20,908 bases of DNA, taken from positions 1-20,908 of the forward strand of contig CAJGCM010000024.1 of NCBI GenBank assembly GCA_904501765.1, read 5' to 3'. Positions 1 through 7,056 of the stretch are shown piece after piece. Under the pieces are notes generated by a model. That model was given only the letters and a program-made list of their open reading frames with translations, ran no database searches and had not been told where the DNA came from. Position 1 is the first letter of the stretch. Each line of letters opens with the position of its first letter. Both the position numbers and the translations under genes were made by a program. The DNA is from an uncultured Clostridia bacterium (GTDB lineage: Bacteria > Bacillota > Clostridia > Oscillospirales > CAG-272).

Positions 1-531
1 ACTTTTTCTATGGTGCGTGACGTTGGCGGAGAGGAGCCTCAGTGCGGCACTATCGAGATAGTGTCGGGTGAGATTGCCGAGGATATTGCTACCTACTTTG
101 CAAAAAGCGAGCAGGTACCAACGCTGCTTTCTCTTGGAGTTTTGGTTGATAAGGACTACAGCTGCCTCGCAGCAGGAGGCGTCCTCATTCAGCTTATGCC
201 TTTTCCCGATGATGAAACAGTTAGCTTGATTGAAAGAAACGCTGCTGACCTCACCAATATATCCGCAATGTTCGAGAGAGGACTTTCCAATATGGAAATA
301 GCGGAAATTGCTATGCGTGATATCCCCTTTGACCCCTTTGATACGTTAGAGGTGGAATATAAGTGCGATTGCTCGTCGGAGCGTATGAGGGGAAAAATCA
401 AGGGGCTTGGAAAAGAAGAAATCAAGAAAATGTTTGACGAGCAGCAGGCTGAGGGAAAGCCTCGTGTTCTCACCGCAAAATGCCGTTTTTGCAACAGTGA
501 ATATGATTTCACAGAAAAGGATTTGTTGTAA
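1..531 (+). CDS. hslO: Hsp33 family redox-regulated chaperone, 5'-truncated by the window edge
   Basis: This is the C-terminal part (about 176 residues) of Hsp33, a cytosolic holdase chaperone switched on by oxidation. The reading frame is open from base 1, so the first in-frame ATG at position 10 is internal and not the start. Full-length Hsp33 is about 290 aa, so roughly the first 115 residues lie outside the window. Visible family features are the segment SGEIAEDIATYFAKSEQ near the beginning and the C-terminal zinc or redox centre: a CxC (CDC, codons at 364-372) followed by CxxC (CRFC, 481-492). All four cysteines are present, so the redox switch looks intact. It ends with TAA, and 55 nt later the phosphofructokinase gene begins. 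No terminator or convincing promoter lies in that gap, so the two may be co-transcribed. Confidence 0.95.
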   Translation, partial: TFSMVRDVGGEEPQCGTIEIVSGEIAEDIATYFAKSEQVPTLLSLGVLVDKDYSCLAAGGVLIQLMPFPDDETVSLIERNAADLTNISAMFERGLSNMEIAEIAMRDIPFDPFDTLEVEYKCDCSSERMRGKIKGLGKEEIKKMFDEQQAEGKPRVLTAKCRFCNSEYDFTEKDLL

Positions 532-586
532 TCTGCCTTATAATTTGTTTTGAATTTGCTGAATAATACACTTTTAGGAGATGCTT

Positions 587-1825
587 ATGAATAAACTTGT
601 AGGAAATGCCGTAGTAGGTCAGTCAGGAGGCCCCACCTCTGCGATAAACGCAACCTTAGCAGGTGTTATCAAGGGTGCGGCGGAAATGAATCAAGCCGGT
701 GTTATAAATAAAATTTACGGAATGAGAAACGGTATTGAGGGCCTTCTTTCCGAGATGCTTGTTGACCTCTCACCACGTATGAATGACGAAGGGTGGCTTC
801 GCTCGCTTGCGGCAACCCCCGCAGCAGCTCTCGGCTCGTGCAGAAGAAAATTAAAATCTCACACCGAGGATAAGGAAACCTATGAAAAGCTCATAGAAAT
901 TTTTAAAAAATACGACATTCGTTATTTCTTTTATATAGGCGGTAACGATTCAATGGATACAGTTCTTAAGCTCTCCGAGTATGCGAAGGCTAACAGCTAT
1001 GAGCTTAAGGTGGTCGGAATTCCTAAAACCATAGATAACGACCTTAAGGCGACTGATCATACTCCGGGCTTTGGCTCTGCGGCAAAATTTGTTGCGACAA
1101 CTGTTAAGGAAATTTTGAGGGATATTAACGTATATACCGTGAAAGCGGTTACCATAGTTGAAATAATGGGCAGGGATGCTGGTTGGCTTACCACCGCATC
1201 TGCGCTTCCTTTGTTAAGCGGTGGGGTAGGACCCGACTTGATTTATCTTCCCGAGCGTGTCTTTGATGCGGAAAAGTTTATTTCTGACGTAAAGGCGGCG
1301 CTTGACAGGCATCCGGCAGTTCTCGTATGCGCATCAGAGGGAATAAGATTTGCAGACGGAGAGTATGTGGGTAGCGGCAGTCAGTCTGGGGCTGTTGACG
1401 TATTCGGTCATAAATACCTCTCAGGAACCGGTAAGGTTCTTGAAACTATGGTTAAAGAACAAATAGGCTGTAAGGTGCGTTCTCTCGAGCTTAGCCTTCC
1501 TCAGCGCTGTGCAGCGCATATCGCATCCCTTGCGGATATAGAGGAATCGCTGTCTGTTGGAGCGGCAGGTGTAAGATTTGCTGCCGATGGACATACGGGA
1601 GTTATGACCGTTATGGAAAGAGATGCGGGAGAAGAGTATTCGATTAAATACGGAGTTATGGATATCAAGGATATTGCAAACGAGATAAAGACCGTTCCCG
1701 ATGAGTACATAAATTCCGACGCAAACGGAGTTACCGACCTATGTCTTGATTACCTTAAGCCTCTTATTATGGGTGAAATTTCTCCTGAGTACGAAAGCGG
1801 TATGCCGAAGCATATAACTATTTGA
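587..1825 (+). CDS. pfp: 6-phosphofructokinase, probably pyrophosphate-dependent
   Basis: This glycolytic enzyme phosphorylates fructose 6-phosphate. The N-terminal GQSGGPTSAINA is the PFK phosphate-binding region. Further landmarks are GGNDS at residues 118-122, PKTIDND at 146-152 and MGRDAGWL from 194. In ATP-dependent PfkA the positions equivalent to E. coli G104 and G124 are both Gly. Here they are Asp121 and Lys147, the known signature of PPi users, so reversible PPi-dependent catalysis is inferred. Position 120 is Asn where many members have Asp. The start is taken at 587 because AGGAG at 576-580 is 6 nt upstream of that ATG, whereas the upstream ATG at 581 touches the ribosome binding site. 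The length of 412 aa fits the long PPi-type clade better than the 320-aa PfkA. A strong terminator follows. Confidence 0.92.
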   Translation: MNKLVGNAVVGQSGGPTSAINATLAGVIKGAAEMNQAGVINKIYGMRNGIEGLLSEMLVDLSPRMNDEGWLRSLAATPAAALGSCRRKLKSHTEDKETYEKLIEIFKKYDIRYFFYIGGNDSMDTVLKLSEYAKANSYELKVVGIPKTIDNDLKATDHTPGFGSAAKFVATTVKEILRDINVYTVKAVTIVEIMGRDAGWLTTASALPLLSGGVGPDLIYLPERVFDAEKFISDVKAALDRHPAVLVCASEGIRFADGEYVGSGSQSGAVDVFGHKYLSGTGKVLETMVKEQIGCKVRSLELSLPQRCAAHIASLADIEESLSVGAAGVRFAADGHTGVMTVMERDAGEEYSIKYGVMDIKDIANEIKTVPDEYINSDANGVTDLCLDYLKPLIMGEISPEYESGMPKHITI

Positions 1826-1860
1826 TTAAAAGCAATAGCGCAATTCAGACAACCCAGAAC

Positions 1861-1920
1861 AAAAAATGGCAGAGGCATTGTAAAAAACAGTGCCTCTGCC
1901 ATACTTTTATACAATTTTTT
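1861..1920 (+). terminator. Rho-independent terminator after the phosphofructokinase gene
   Basis: A 14-bp stem pairs 1867-1880 with 1888-1901 (core GGCAGAGGCA/TGCCTCTGCC, one G-U pair) around a 7-nt A-rich loop. T-rich DNA follows (CTTTTAT, then TTTTTT at 1915-1920). An A-run directly precedes the stem, so it could also work weakly in the other direction. It separates the phosphofructokinase gene from the metK promoter. Confidence 0.85.
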
Positions 1921-1947
1921 AATAAATAACTTTTTTTCGATTTTCTA

Positions 1948-1976
1948 TTGCAATTTTAAACATTATGTGTTAAAAT
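1948..1976 (+). promoter_or_regulatory. Sigma-A promoter of metK
   Basis: TTGCAA (1948-1953) and TAAAAT (1971-1976) are separated by exactly 17 nt. The expected transcription start is near 1983, about 15 nt before the SAM riboswitch, as expected for a riboswitch leader. Confidence 0.7.
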
Positions 1977-1997
1977 AGTCCACGTAAAATTCAACAT

Positions 1998-2080
1998 ACT
2001 TATCAAGAGTGGCGGAGGGACTGGCCCTGTGAAGCCCGGCAACCTGAATTTTCAAGGTGCCAATTCCCGATAGATGAGTT
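1998..2080 (+). ncRNA. SAM-I riboswitch (S-box) aptamer
   Basis: The S-box core is recognisable in order: P1 5' strand ACTTATC (1998-2004), AGAG, the kink-turn segment GGAGGGACTGGCCC, TGAAGCCCGGCAACC, a short P4-like hairpin closing with AAGGTGCCAA, and the P1 3' strand GATGAGT (2073-2079). P1 forms 7 pairs, one of them T-G. The element lies 76 nt upstream of metK and downstream of the metK promoter. Established knowledge of the family is that S-adenosylmethionine binding stabilises P1 and turns off downstream expression. That gives feedback control of SAM synthase by its product. Confidence 0.96.
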
Positions 2081-2084
2081 TTTG

Positions 2085-2123
2085 CCTTGGGAATGTCTTG
2101 AAATTTCTCAAGGTTTTTATTTT
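2085..2123 (+). terminator. Riboswitch expression-platform terminator
   Basis: CCTTGGGAA (2085-2093) pairs with TTTCTCAAGG (2105-2113) to give a 9-bp stem with one G-U pair. TTTTTATTTTT follows directly (2114-2124). It starts a few bases after the riboswitch P1, so it is the expected SAM-induced off-switch. I could not resolve an unambiguous antiterminator pairing by eye. Confidence 0.8.
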
Positions 2124-2155
2124 TGATAAGAGTTTTTTAGAAGAAAGGACAAAAA

Positions 2156-3337
2156 ATGAGCAGAATTCTTTTTACGTCAGAATCGGTAACTGAAGGACAT
2201 CCCGATAAAATATGCGATAAAATTTCGGACGCAATTCTTGACGAGATACTCCGTCAGGACCCCGAGAGCCGAGTTGCATGCGAAACCTTTGCCTCCACCG
2301 GTATAATAACGGTAATGGGGGAGATTACAACCAAGGCGGCTGTTGATTATCAAAAAATAGTACGTGATACCGTTTCAGAAATAGGCTATACAAGAGCAAA
2401 ATTCGGTTTTGATGCCACAACCTGTGCCGTTTTAAGCTCTATACATGCGCAAAGCCCTGATATTGCTATGGGTGTTGATAAATGCCTTGAAGCAAAGGGC
2501 GGTGAAATGGAGGACGAGCTTGATACGGGAGCCGGTGACCAGGGACTTATGTTTGGATATGCCTGCGACGAAACTCCGGAACTTATGCCTCTTCCGATTT
2601 CCTTGGCGCATAAGCTTGCGAAGAAGCTTACAGAGGTGAGAAAGAACGGTACGCTCTCTTATCTTCGCCCCGACGGAAAAACACAGGTAACAGTTGAATA
2701 TATAGACGGTGTTCCCACAAGAATTGATACCATAGTAATTTCTTCACAGCATAGTGAGGACGTGTCCTGGGAAAAAATACGCAAGGATATAATTGAGAAG
2801 GTTATTTTCCCCGTGGTTCCAAAGGAGCTTATGGACGGAAAGGTGAATATTTACGTAAACCCAACAGGTAGATTCGTAATCGGAGGCCCTGCAGGGGATA
2901 CCGGTCTTACAGGTAGAAAGATAATAGTAGATACATACGGCGGATATGCTCGTCACGGTGGCGGCGCATTTTCTGGTAAGGATCCCACAAAGGTGGACAG
3001 AAGCGCATCTTATGCAGCAAGATATGTTGCTAAAAACATAGTAAAAGCAGGACTTGCTAAAAAGTGCGAGGTTCAGATTGCTTATGCTATTGGTATTGCA
3101 AAGCCTGTTTCCGTAATGATAGATACTTTTGGAACGGCGGTTTGCGACGAGGAGAAGATTTCTCTGGCGGTAGCAGAGCTGGTGGACCTTCGCCCGGCAG
3201 CTATTATAAACAAATTTGATCTGAGAAAACCTATTTATAAGGAATTAGCGGCTTACGGACATATGGGACGTGAGGAGCTTTTAGTTAAATGGGAAGAGTG
3301 CGATATAGCGGAAGAGCTTAGAAAGCGTTGTATTTAA
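2156..3337 (+). CDS. metK: S-adenosylmethionine synthase
   Basis: Cytosolic methionine adenosyltransferase, which makes S-adenosylmethionine from methionine and ATP. The length of 393 aa is typical. Motifs are GHPDKICDKISDA at residues 14-26, GAGDQGLMFGYA from 125 (the ATP-binding loop) and GGGAFSGKDPTKVDRS from 268 (the phosphate-binding P-loop of the family). A good ribosome binding site, AAAGGA at about 2144-2149, precedes the ATG. It is monocistronic, with its own promoter, a SAM-I riboswitch and terminator in the leader, and a strong terminator after it. All key segments are present and nothing is truncated. Confidence 0.98.
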   Translation: MSRILFTSESVTEGHPDKICDKISDAILDEILRQDPESRVACETFASTGIITVMGEITTKAAVDYQKIVRDTVSEIGYTRAKFGFDATTCAVLSSIHAQSPDIAMGVDKCLEAKGGEMEDELDTGAGDQGLMFGYACDETPELMPLPISLAHKLAKKLTEVRKNGTLSYLRPDGKTQVTVEYIDGVPTRIDTIVISSQHSEDVSWEKIRKDIIEKVIFPVVPKELMDGKVNIYVNPTGRFVIGGPAGDTGLTGRKIIVDTYGGYARHGGGAFSGKDPTKVDRSASYAARYVAKNIVKAGLAKKCEVQIAYAIGIAKPVSVMIDTFGTAVCDEEKISLAVAELVDLRPAAIINKFDLRKPIYKELAAYGHMGREELLVKWEECDIAEELRKRCI

Positions 3338-3350
3338 CCGAATAGAAAAC

Positions 3351-3419
3351 GGGGGTAGCGAAAGGGTGATATCCTGAAGGGAGCATCACTCTAAAATCTA
3401 CCCCCTTATTTTATTTTTG
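3351..3419 (+). terminator. Rho-independent terminator after metK
   Basis: GGGGGTAG (3351-3358) pairs with CTACCCCC (3398-3405). After a small internal loop, AGGGTGAT (3363-3370) pairs with ATCACTCT (3385-3392). TTATTTTATTTTT follows. The two-tier stem is unusually long for a simple terminator. Confidence 0.88.
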
Positions 3420-3432
3420 TCCTCTGAAGGTA

Positions 3433-3461
3433 TTGTAATGGATTTTATTTTATGTTAAAAT
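3433..3461 (+). promoter_or_regulatory. Probable sigma-A promoter of recD2
   Basis: TTGTAA (3433-3438) and TAAAAT (3456-3461) are 17 nt apart. An overlapping TATAAT at 3461-3466 is an alternative -10 but has no well-placed -35. The -10 context GTTAAAATA is the same as at the metK promoter. Confidence 0.55.
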
Positions 3462-3493
3462 ATAATCGGAAATTTTAAGAAAGGAGCTCTTTT

Positions 3494-5698
3494 ATGGAAA
3501 ACGGAAATACCGACGTTATTAAGGGTTATATCGAAAACGTGGTGTACTATAACGAGGGCAACGATTATGCTGTTCTTGAGATAGCTACTGAAGAAGGGCT
3601 TCTTGTGACTGCCGTAGGAAATCTGCCTATACCGATAGAAGGAGAAAGGGTAGTATTGCAGGGAAGCTGGATTTATCATAAGGAATTCGGAAAGCAGTTT
3701 TCCATTGACACCTTTGATAAAATGCTCCCAGAGGGAACCGAGGGGATACTTCAATATCTGTCGGCTCATACGGTGAAGGGGGTAGGTCCTGTAACTGCGG
3801 AAAAAATAGTCCGCAGATTTGGAGAGGATACCTTTGACGTTCTTGAAAATCACCCGGAATGGCTTGCTGATATTCCCGGTATCACCTTAAAAAAGGCGGC
3901 TACCATCAGTGAATCCTTCCGTGAGCAGAATGGGCTTCGCGGAGTAGTAATGTTTTGTAAGGATTATATGGGAATGGGGGAGGCCGCTAAGGTTTACAAG
4001 CGCTTCGGAGCAGGTGCGGTAGGTGTTATAAAAGACAATCCTTATATACTTTGCTCAGGTGATTATTCGGTTTCCTTTGAAACTGCGGATAAGATAGCTA
4101 TGTCGATAGGCTTTGAGAAGGACAGTCCGTTAAGGCTTATCGCAGGGGTTGAGTACGTTCTTGAATATAATGCCGCAACCAATGGACACACCTGTCTGCC
4201 TTACGAAAAGCTGGTTAAGGCGAGCGCTGCGGCGCTTGATATTGACGATGTAAGCGTCAGCTGTCAGATTGACGAATTTATCCTTGAAGGAGCGCTATCT
4301 AAATATACAACAGAGGATACGCTCTACATAATGACCAACCGAGTGGCAGAGGATGAAAACTACGTTGCCAAAAAACTCACCGAGCTTGACAGATGTGCGG
4401 AAAGATTTTCGGGCAGTGATATAATCGGTCTTATAAATATGGTAGAAACCGAGGGAGGCATTGAATATGCCGAGCTGCAAAAAAGAGCAATCTACGAGGC
4501 TTTGGCAGGTGGAGTTCTTATATTGACAGGCGGCCCGGGGACGGGAAAGACTACCGTTGTTAAAGCGCTTATAAGAATATTCGGTAGCCTTGGTATGAAA
4601 ACGGTGCTTGCCGCTCCTACAGGCAGAGCCGCAAAGCGAATGAGCGAGGCATCAAGCGCCGAGGCTAAAACGATACACAGAATGCTTGAGATGGATAGAG
4701 GCGCTGATGAGGCGTTTCGCTTTAACAGAAATATAAATAATCCCCTTGACGAGAAGGTGGTTATAGTAGACGAGGCGTCTATGATTGACCTGTCGCTGAT
4801 GTCTGCTCTTTTAAGAGCTATGAGGCGAGGGGCAAGGCTCATTCTTATAGGCGACTCCGACCAGCTGCCAAGCGTTGGAGCGGGGAATATACTGTCCGAC
4901 CTTATAGATTCCGAAAGAATAAGGACGGTGTGTCTAACGGAGATATTCCGCCAATCCGAGTCAAGTCTTATAGTTACCAACGCCCATAAGATAAACAATG
5001 GACAGAGACCTGTGCTTAATTCAGTAGACGGAGATTTCTTCTTCGTCAAAAGAGGCGATTACGAGGTTTCGGAGGCGATAGGAGAGCTAATAACCGAAAG
5101 GTTACCAAAAAAATACGGTAGGGATATCGTGTCCTCAATCCAGGTTATAACGCCGTCTAAAAAAGGTGCGGGAGGCGTGGAAATACTCAACGCAGAGCTT
5201 CAGAGCAAAATCAACCCCCCATCTAAGTACAAGGCAGAAAAAAGCGCCCACGGCACGGTTTTTCGTGTGGGCGATAAGGTAATGCAGGTTGCAAACAATT
5301 ATTCCGTGGAGTGGACGAGAGGCGCCGACAGCGGTATGGGCATCTATAACGGAGATATCGGGATAATCGAATCTATTGATAATAAAGATGGATTTATGGT
5401 AGTAAGGTATGAGGACAAAACTGTAAGCTATACCTTTGATTTACTTGACGAGCTTGAGCTTGCTTATGCCATAACAGTTCACAAGAGCCAGGGAAGCGAA
5501 TATCCTGTGGTAATTATTCCCGCTTATTATTGCGCTCCAATGCTTTTGACGAGAAATTTATTGTATACCGCAGTGACGAGAGCAAGGCGTATGGTTGTTG
5601 TCGTAGGAAGGCCCGAGGTGATTTACAAAATGGTGGAAAACCGAAGGGTTGATTTGCGATACACCGCCTTAAAATGGCGTATTTTGGATTATAACTGA
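3494..5698 (+). CDS. recD2: RecD2 family 5'-3' DNA helicase
   Basis: This is an SF1B DNA helicase of the RecD2 (YrrC) type, found in bacteria where it acts without RecBC, probably in repair and replication fork maintenance. The length of 734 aa fits RecD2 and exceeds E. coli RecD. The N-terminus (residues about 9-80) looks like an OB-fold-type domain. It is followed by helix-hairpin-helix segments such as GVGPVTAEKIVRRFG and IPGITLKKAATI. The helicase core has Walker A GGPGTGKT at 346-353 (Lys352), Walker B VDEAS with Asp426-Glu427, the GDSDQLPSVGAGN motif, and the C-terminal motif VHKSQGSE at 662-669. The ATG at 3494 has AAGGAGCT just upstream. It is preceded by the metK terminator and its own promoter. 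Only a weak A/T hairpin (about 5710-5731) follows, overlapping the next promoter. Confidence 0.96.
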   Translation: MENGNTDVIKGYIENVVYYNEGNDYAVLEIATEEGLLVTAVGNLPIPIEGERVVLQGSWIYHKEFGKQFSIDTFDKMLPEGTEGILQYLSAHTVKGVGPVTAEKIVRRFGEDTFDVLENHPEWLADIPGITLKKAATISESFREQNGLRGVVMFCKDYMGMGEAAKVYKRFGAGAVGVIKDNPYILCSGDYSVSFETADKIAMSIGFEKDSPLRLIAGVEYVLEYNAATNGHTCLPYEKLVKASAAALDIDDVSVSCQIDEFILEGALSKYTTEDTLYIMTNRVAEDENYVAKKLTELDRCAERFSGSDIIGLINMVETEGGIEYAELQKRAIYEALAGGVLILTGGPGTGKTTVVKALIRIFGSLGMKTVLAAPTGRAAKRMSEASSAEAKTIHRMLEMDRGADEAFRFNRNINNPLDEKVVIVDEASMIDLSLMSALLRAMRRGARLILIGDSDQLPSVGAGNILSDLIDSERIRTVCLTEIFRQSESSLIVTNAHKINNGQRPVLNSVDGDFFFVKRGDYEVSEAIGELITERLPKKYGRDIVSSIQVITPSKKGAGGVEILNAELQSKINPPSKYKAEKSAHGTVFRVGDKVMQVANNYSVEWTRGADSGMGIYNGDIGIIESIDNKDGFMVVRYEDKTVSYTFDLLDELELAYAITVHKSQGSEYPVVIIPAYYCAPMLLTRNLLYTAVTRARRMVVVVGRPEVIYKMVENRRVDLRYTALKWRILDYN

Positions 5699-5729
5699 TA
5701 GTTAGCTGTAAGTTTTATTAAAATAAGAC

Positions 5730-5758
5730 TTGAAATTTTATGCGAGATATTGTATAAT
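5730..5758 (+). promoter_or_regulatory. Sigma-A promoter of the actin-like gene
   Basis: TTGAAA (5730-5735) and a perfect TATAAT (5753-5758) are separated by 17 nt. The predicted start near 5765 leaves a leader of about 46 nt with AGAAAGGATGAGG before the ATG. A weak A/T-rich hairpin at 5710-5731 (possible recD2 terminator) overlaps the -35. Confidence 0.75.
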
Positions 5759-5810
5759 ATTGTTCTGTATGACGTAAGTCAATTTTGAAATATAAAAGAA
5801 AGGATGAGGT

Positions 5811-6833
5811 ATGGTTACGAAAATTGGGCTTGACCTGGGTTATGCTAATATAACCATAAGCGATACGACACTCGAAGTTTACCGTGAGCCATCGGTAGCC
5901 TTAATAGATAAAAACACCCGCCGCATTCTTTCGGTTGGCAGAGCTGCGATTTCTTCGAATAGTGTAGACGACGGCATACTTGTGCGACCCTTTAAAAACG
6001 GAATTCTTTATTCACAGGAATTTACTGCGTCTATAATTGATGCAGCTCTTCGCCCCTTAAAGTCCAAGGAAAATTTAAGGTGTATGGTTGGCGCTCCCGC
6101 AGACTTCAATTCCAAGCAGGAGCGTGAGCTTGGAGAAATGATAGTTGAATCAGGCGCCGAGAGCTGTTATTTTGTGAACAGAGCAATGGCAGCTTTGGTT
6201 GGAGCAGGGTACAAGCCTACTATAAGTGCTGTTTCCGTAAATATAGGAGCTTCTCATACAGAGGTGCTTGTAGTTTACAAAGGAGAGGTTTTATATGCCT
6301 CGACTGTTCTTATAGGCGGCGAGAACTTCGATGAAGCTGTGAGAGATTACATATTACAGCAGGGCGATTTCACTATATCTCTTCTTGATGCCAGAGCAAT
6401 AAAGGAAGAGATAGGCTCTGTGTGGGGCGGAAAAAACGCTGAACCGATTACCATTTCGGGAACTCTTGCCTTGACAGGGAACAGAATCAAGATGTCTATC
6501 GGCTCAACCGATATTCTCGGTGTATTCGAGGACCCGTTATATAAGCTTCTTTCTGCAATTGCTGACGGGGTTAAGAAAATTCCCACCGACTGTGTAGAGG
6601 AGATTTTTGCCAACGGTATAATTTTATCCGGCGGTGGAGCGCTTCTTCACGGACTTGATAAAATGGTGGAGAAGGTGTTTAACATAGGTGTTACCGTGGC
6701 TAAAAACCCTATGGACGCAGTGGCTGCGGGGTTATCTGTGATAAACAGCTTCGCACCCTCTAAAATAAGAGGTAACTACAAAAATATAACCGAAAAAATT
6801 GCGAAGTATTACGAAGAAAATTCAAAGAAATAA
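5811..6833 (+). CDS. Divergent MreB-like actin-fold protein
   Basis: A 340-aa protein of the MreB/Mbl size class, presumably a cytosolic or membrane-associated filament former. Recognisable actin-fold segments are phosphate-1 IGLDLGYAN (residues 5-13, Asp8), EPSVALID, RPFKNGIL, KQER with Glu104 aligning to the catalytic Glu of MreB, FVNRAMAALVGAG, IKEEIGS, and the C-terminal GGGALLHGLDK (274-284) with NPMDAVAAG. The phosphate-2 loop is altered: MreB has DIGGGTTE, here it is NIGASHTE (144-151), so the metal-coordinating Asp is Asn144 and two glycines are lost. No mreC or mreD follows. The only downstream partner is a 32-aa membrane peptide. A possible function is a specialised MreB paralogue in envelope growth or division. 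The actin-fold assignment is secure, the specific role is not. The promoter is immediately upstream. Confidence 0.85.
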   Translation: MVTKIGLDLGYANITISDTTLEVYREPSVALIDKNTRRILSVGRAAISSNSVDDGILVRPFKNGILYSQEFTASIIDAALRPLKSKENLRCMVGAPADFNSKQERELGEMIVESGAESCYFVNRAMAALVGAGYKPTISAVSVNIGASHTEVLVVYKGEVLYASTVLIGGENFDEAVRDYILQQGDFTISLLDARAIKEEIGSVWGGKNAEPITISGTLALTGNRIKMSIGSTDILGVFEDPLYKLLSAIADGVKKIPTDCVEEIFANGIILSGGGALLHGLDKMVEKVFNIGVTVAKNPMDAVAAGLSVINSFAPSKIRGNYKNITEKIAKYYEENSKK

Positions 6834-6848
6834 ATTGGAGATTTTGAT

Positions 6849-6947
6849 ATGAAAAAGAATAATAAGGCGACTATAGTTTTAGCGGCAATTCTCGCAGGTC
6901 TTATGATATTCGGCTCTTTGGCAGTTGTGCTTGAAATCCTGCTTTAA
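6849..6947 (+). CDS. 32-aa single-pass membrane peptide next to the actin-like gene
   Basis: A short ORF starts at ATG 6849, 15 nt after the actin-like stop codon. It has a good ribosome binding site (TTGGAG at 6835-6840, 8 nt spacing). The peptide has a basic N-terminus (MKKNNK) and then a continuous hydrophobic stretch of about 24 residues (ATIVLAAILAGLMIFGSLAV and a little beyond), ending VLEILL. One membrane helix with the N-terminus inside is predicted by the positive-inside rule. The Shine-Dalgarno placement, the short gap and the strong terminator after it argue that it is a real gene co-transcribed with the actin homologue. I cannot assign it to a named family. A membrane anchor or modulator for the actin-like protein is only an inference. 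Confidence 0.65.
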   Translation: MKKNNKATIVLAAILAGLMIFGSLAVVLEILL

Positions 6948-6963
6948 GGTGAGGGGATAGCGA

Positions 6964-6991
6964 GGCGCTGCTCGGTGCGAGCTGACCCGCC
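6964..6991 (+). other. Stable hairpin in the 3' region of the actin-like unit
   Basis: GGCG (6964-6967) pairs with CGCC (6988-6991), and GCTCG (6970-6974) pairs with CGAGC (6978-6982) around a GTG loop. No T-run follows, so it is not a terminator by itself. It lies 16 nt after the 32-aa ORF and just upstream of the real terminator. Its GAGGCGC could alternatively pair with GCGCC in the terminator arm. Confidence 0.4.
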
Positions 6992-7001
6992 ATCTTACGT
7001 T

Positions 7002-7056
7002 AAAAAGCGCCGCCTCCGAAGTGATTTTTTGCTTCGCTTACGGCGCTTTTTATTTG
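7002..7056 (+). terminator. Strong terminator of the actin-like unit
   Basis: AAAAAGCGCCG (7002-7012) pairs with CGGCGCTTTTT (7041-7051), an 11-bp stem. A second inner stem, CGAAG/CTTCG (7017-7021 with 7032-7036), sits in the loop. The A-run and T-run flanks make it capable of acting in both directions. Confidence 0.9.

Noticed and set aside
539..544. TATAAT upstream of the phosphofructokinase gene as its promoter
   Set aside because: No -35-like hexamer lies at the right distance, so a promoter is not supported.
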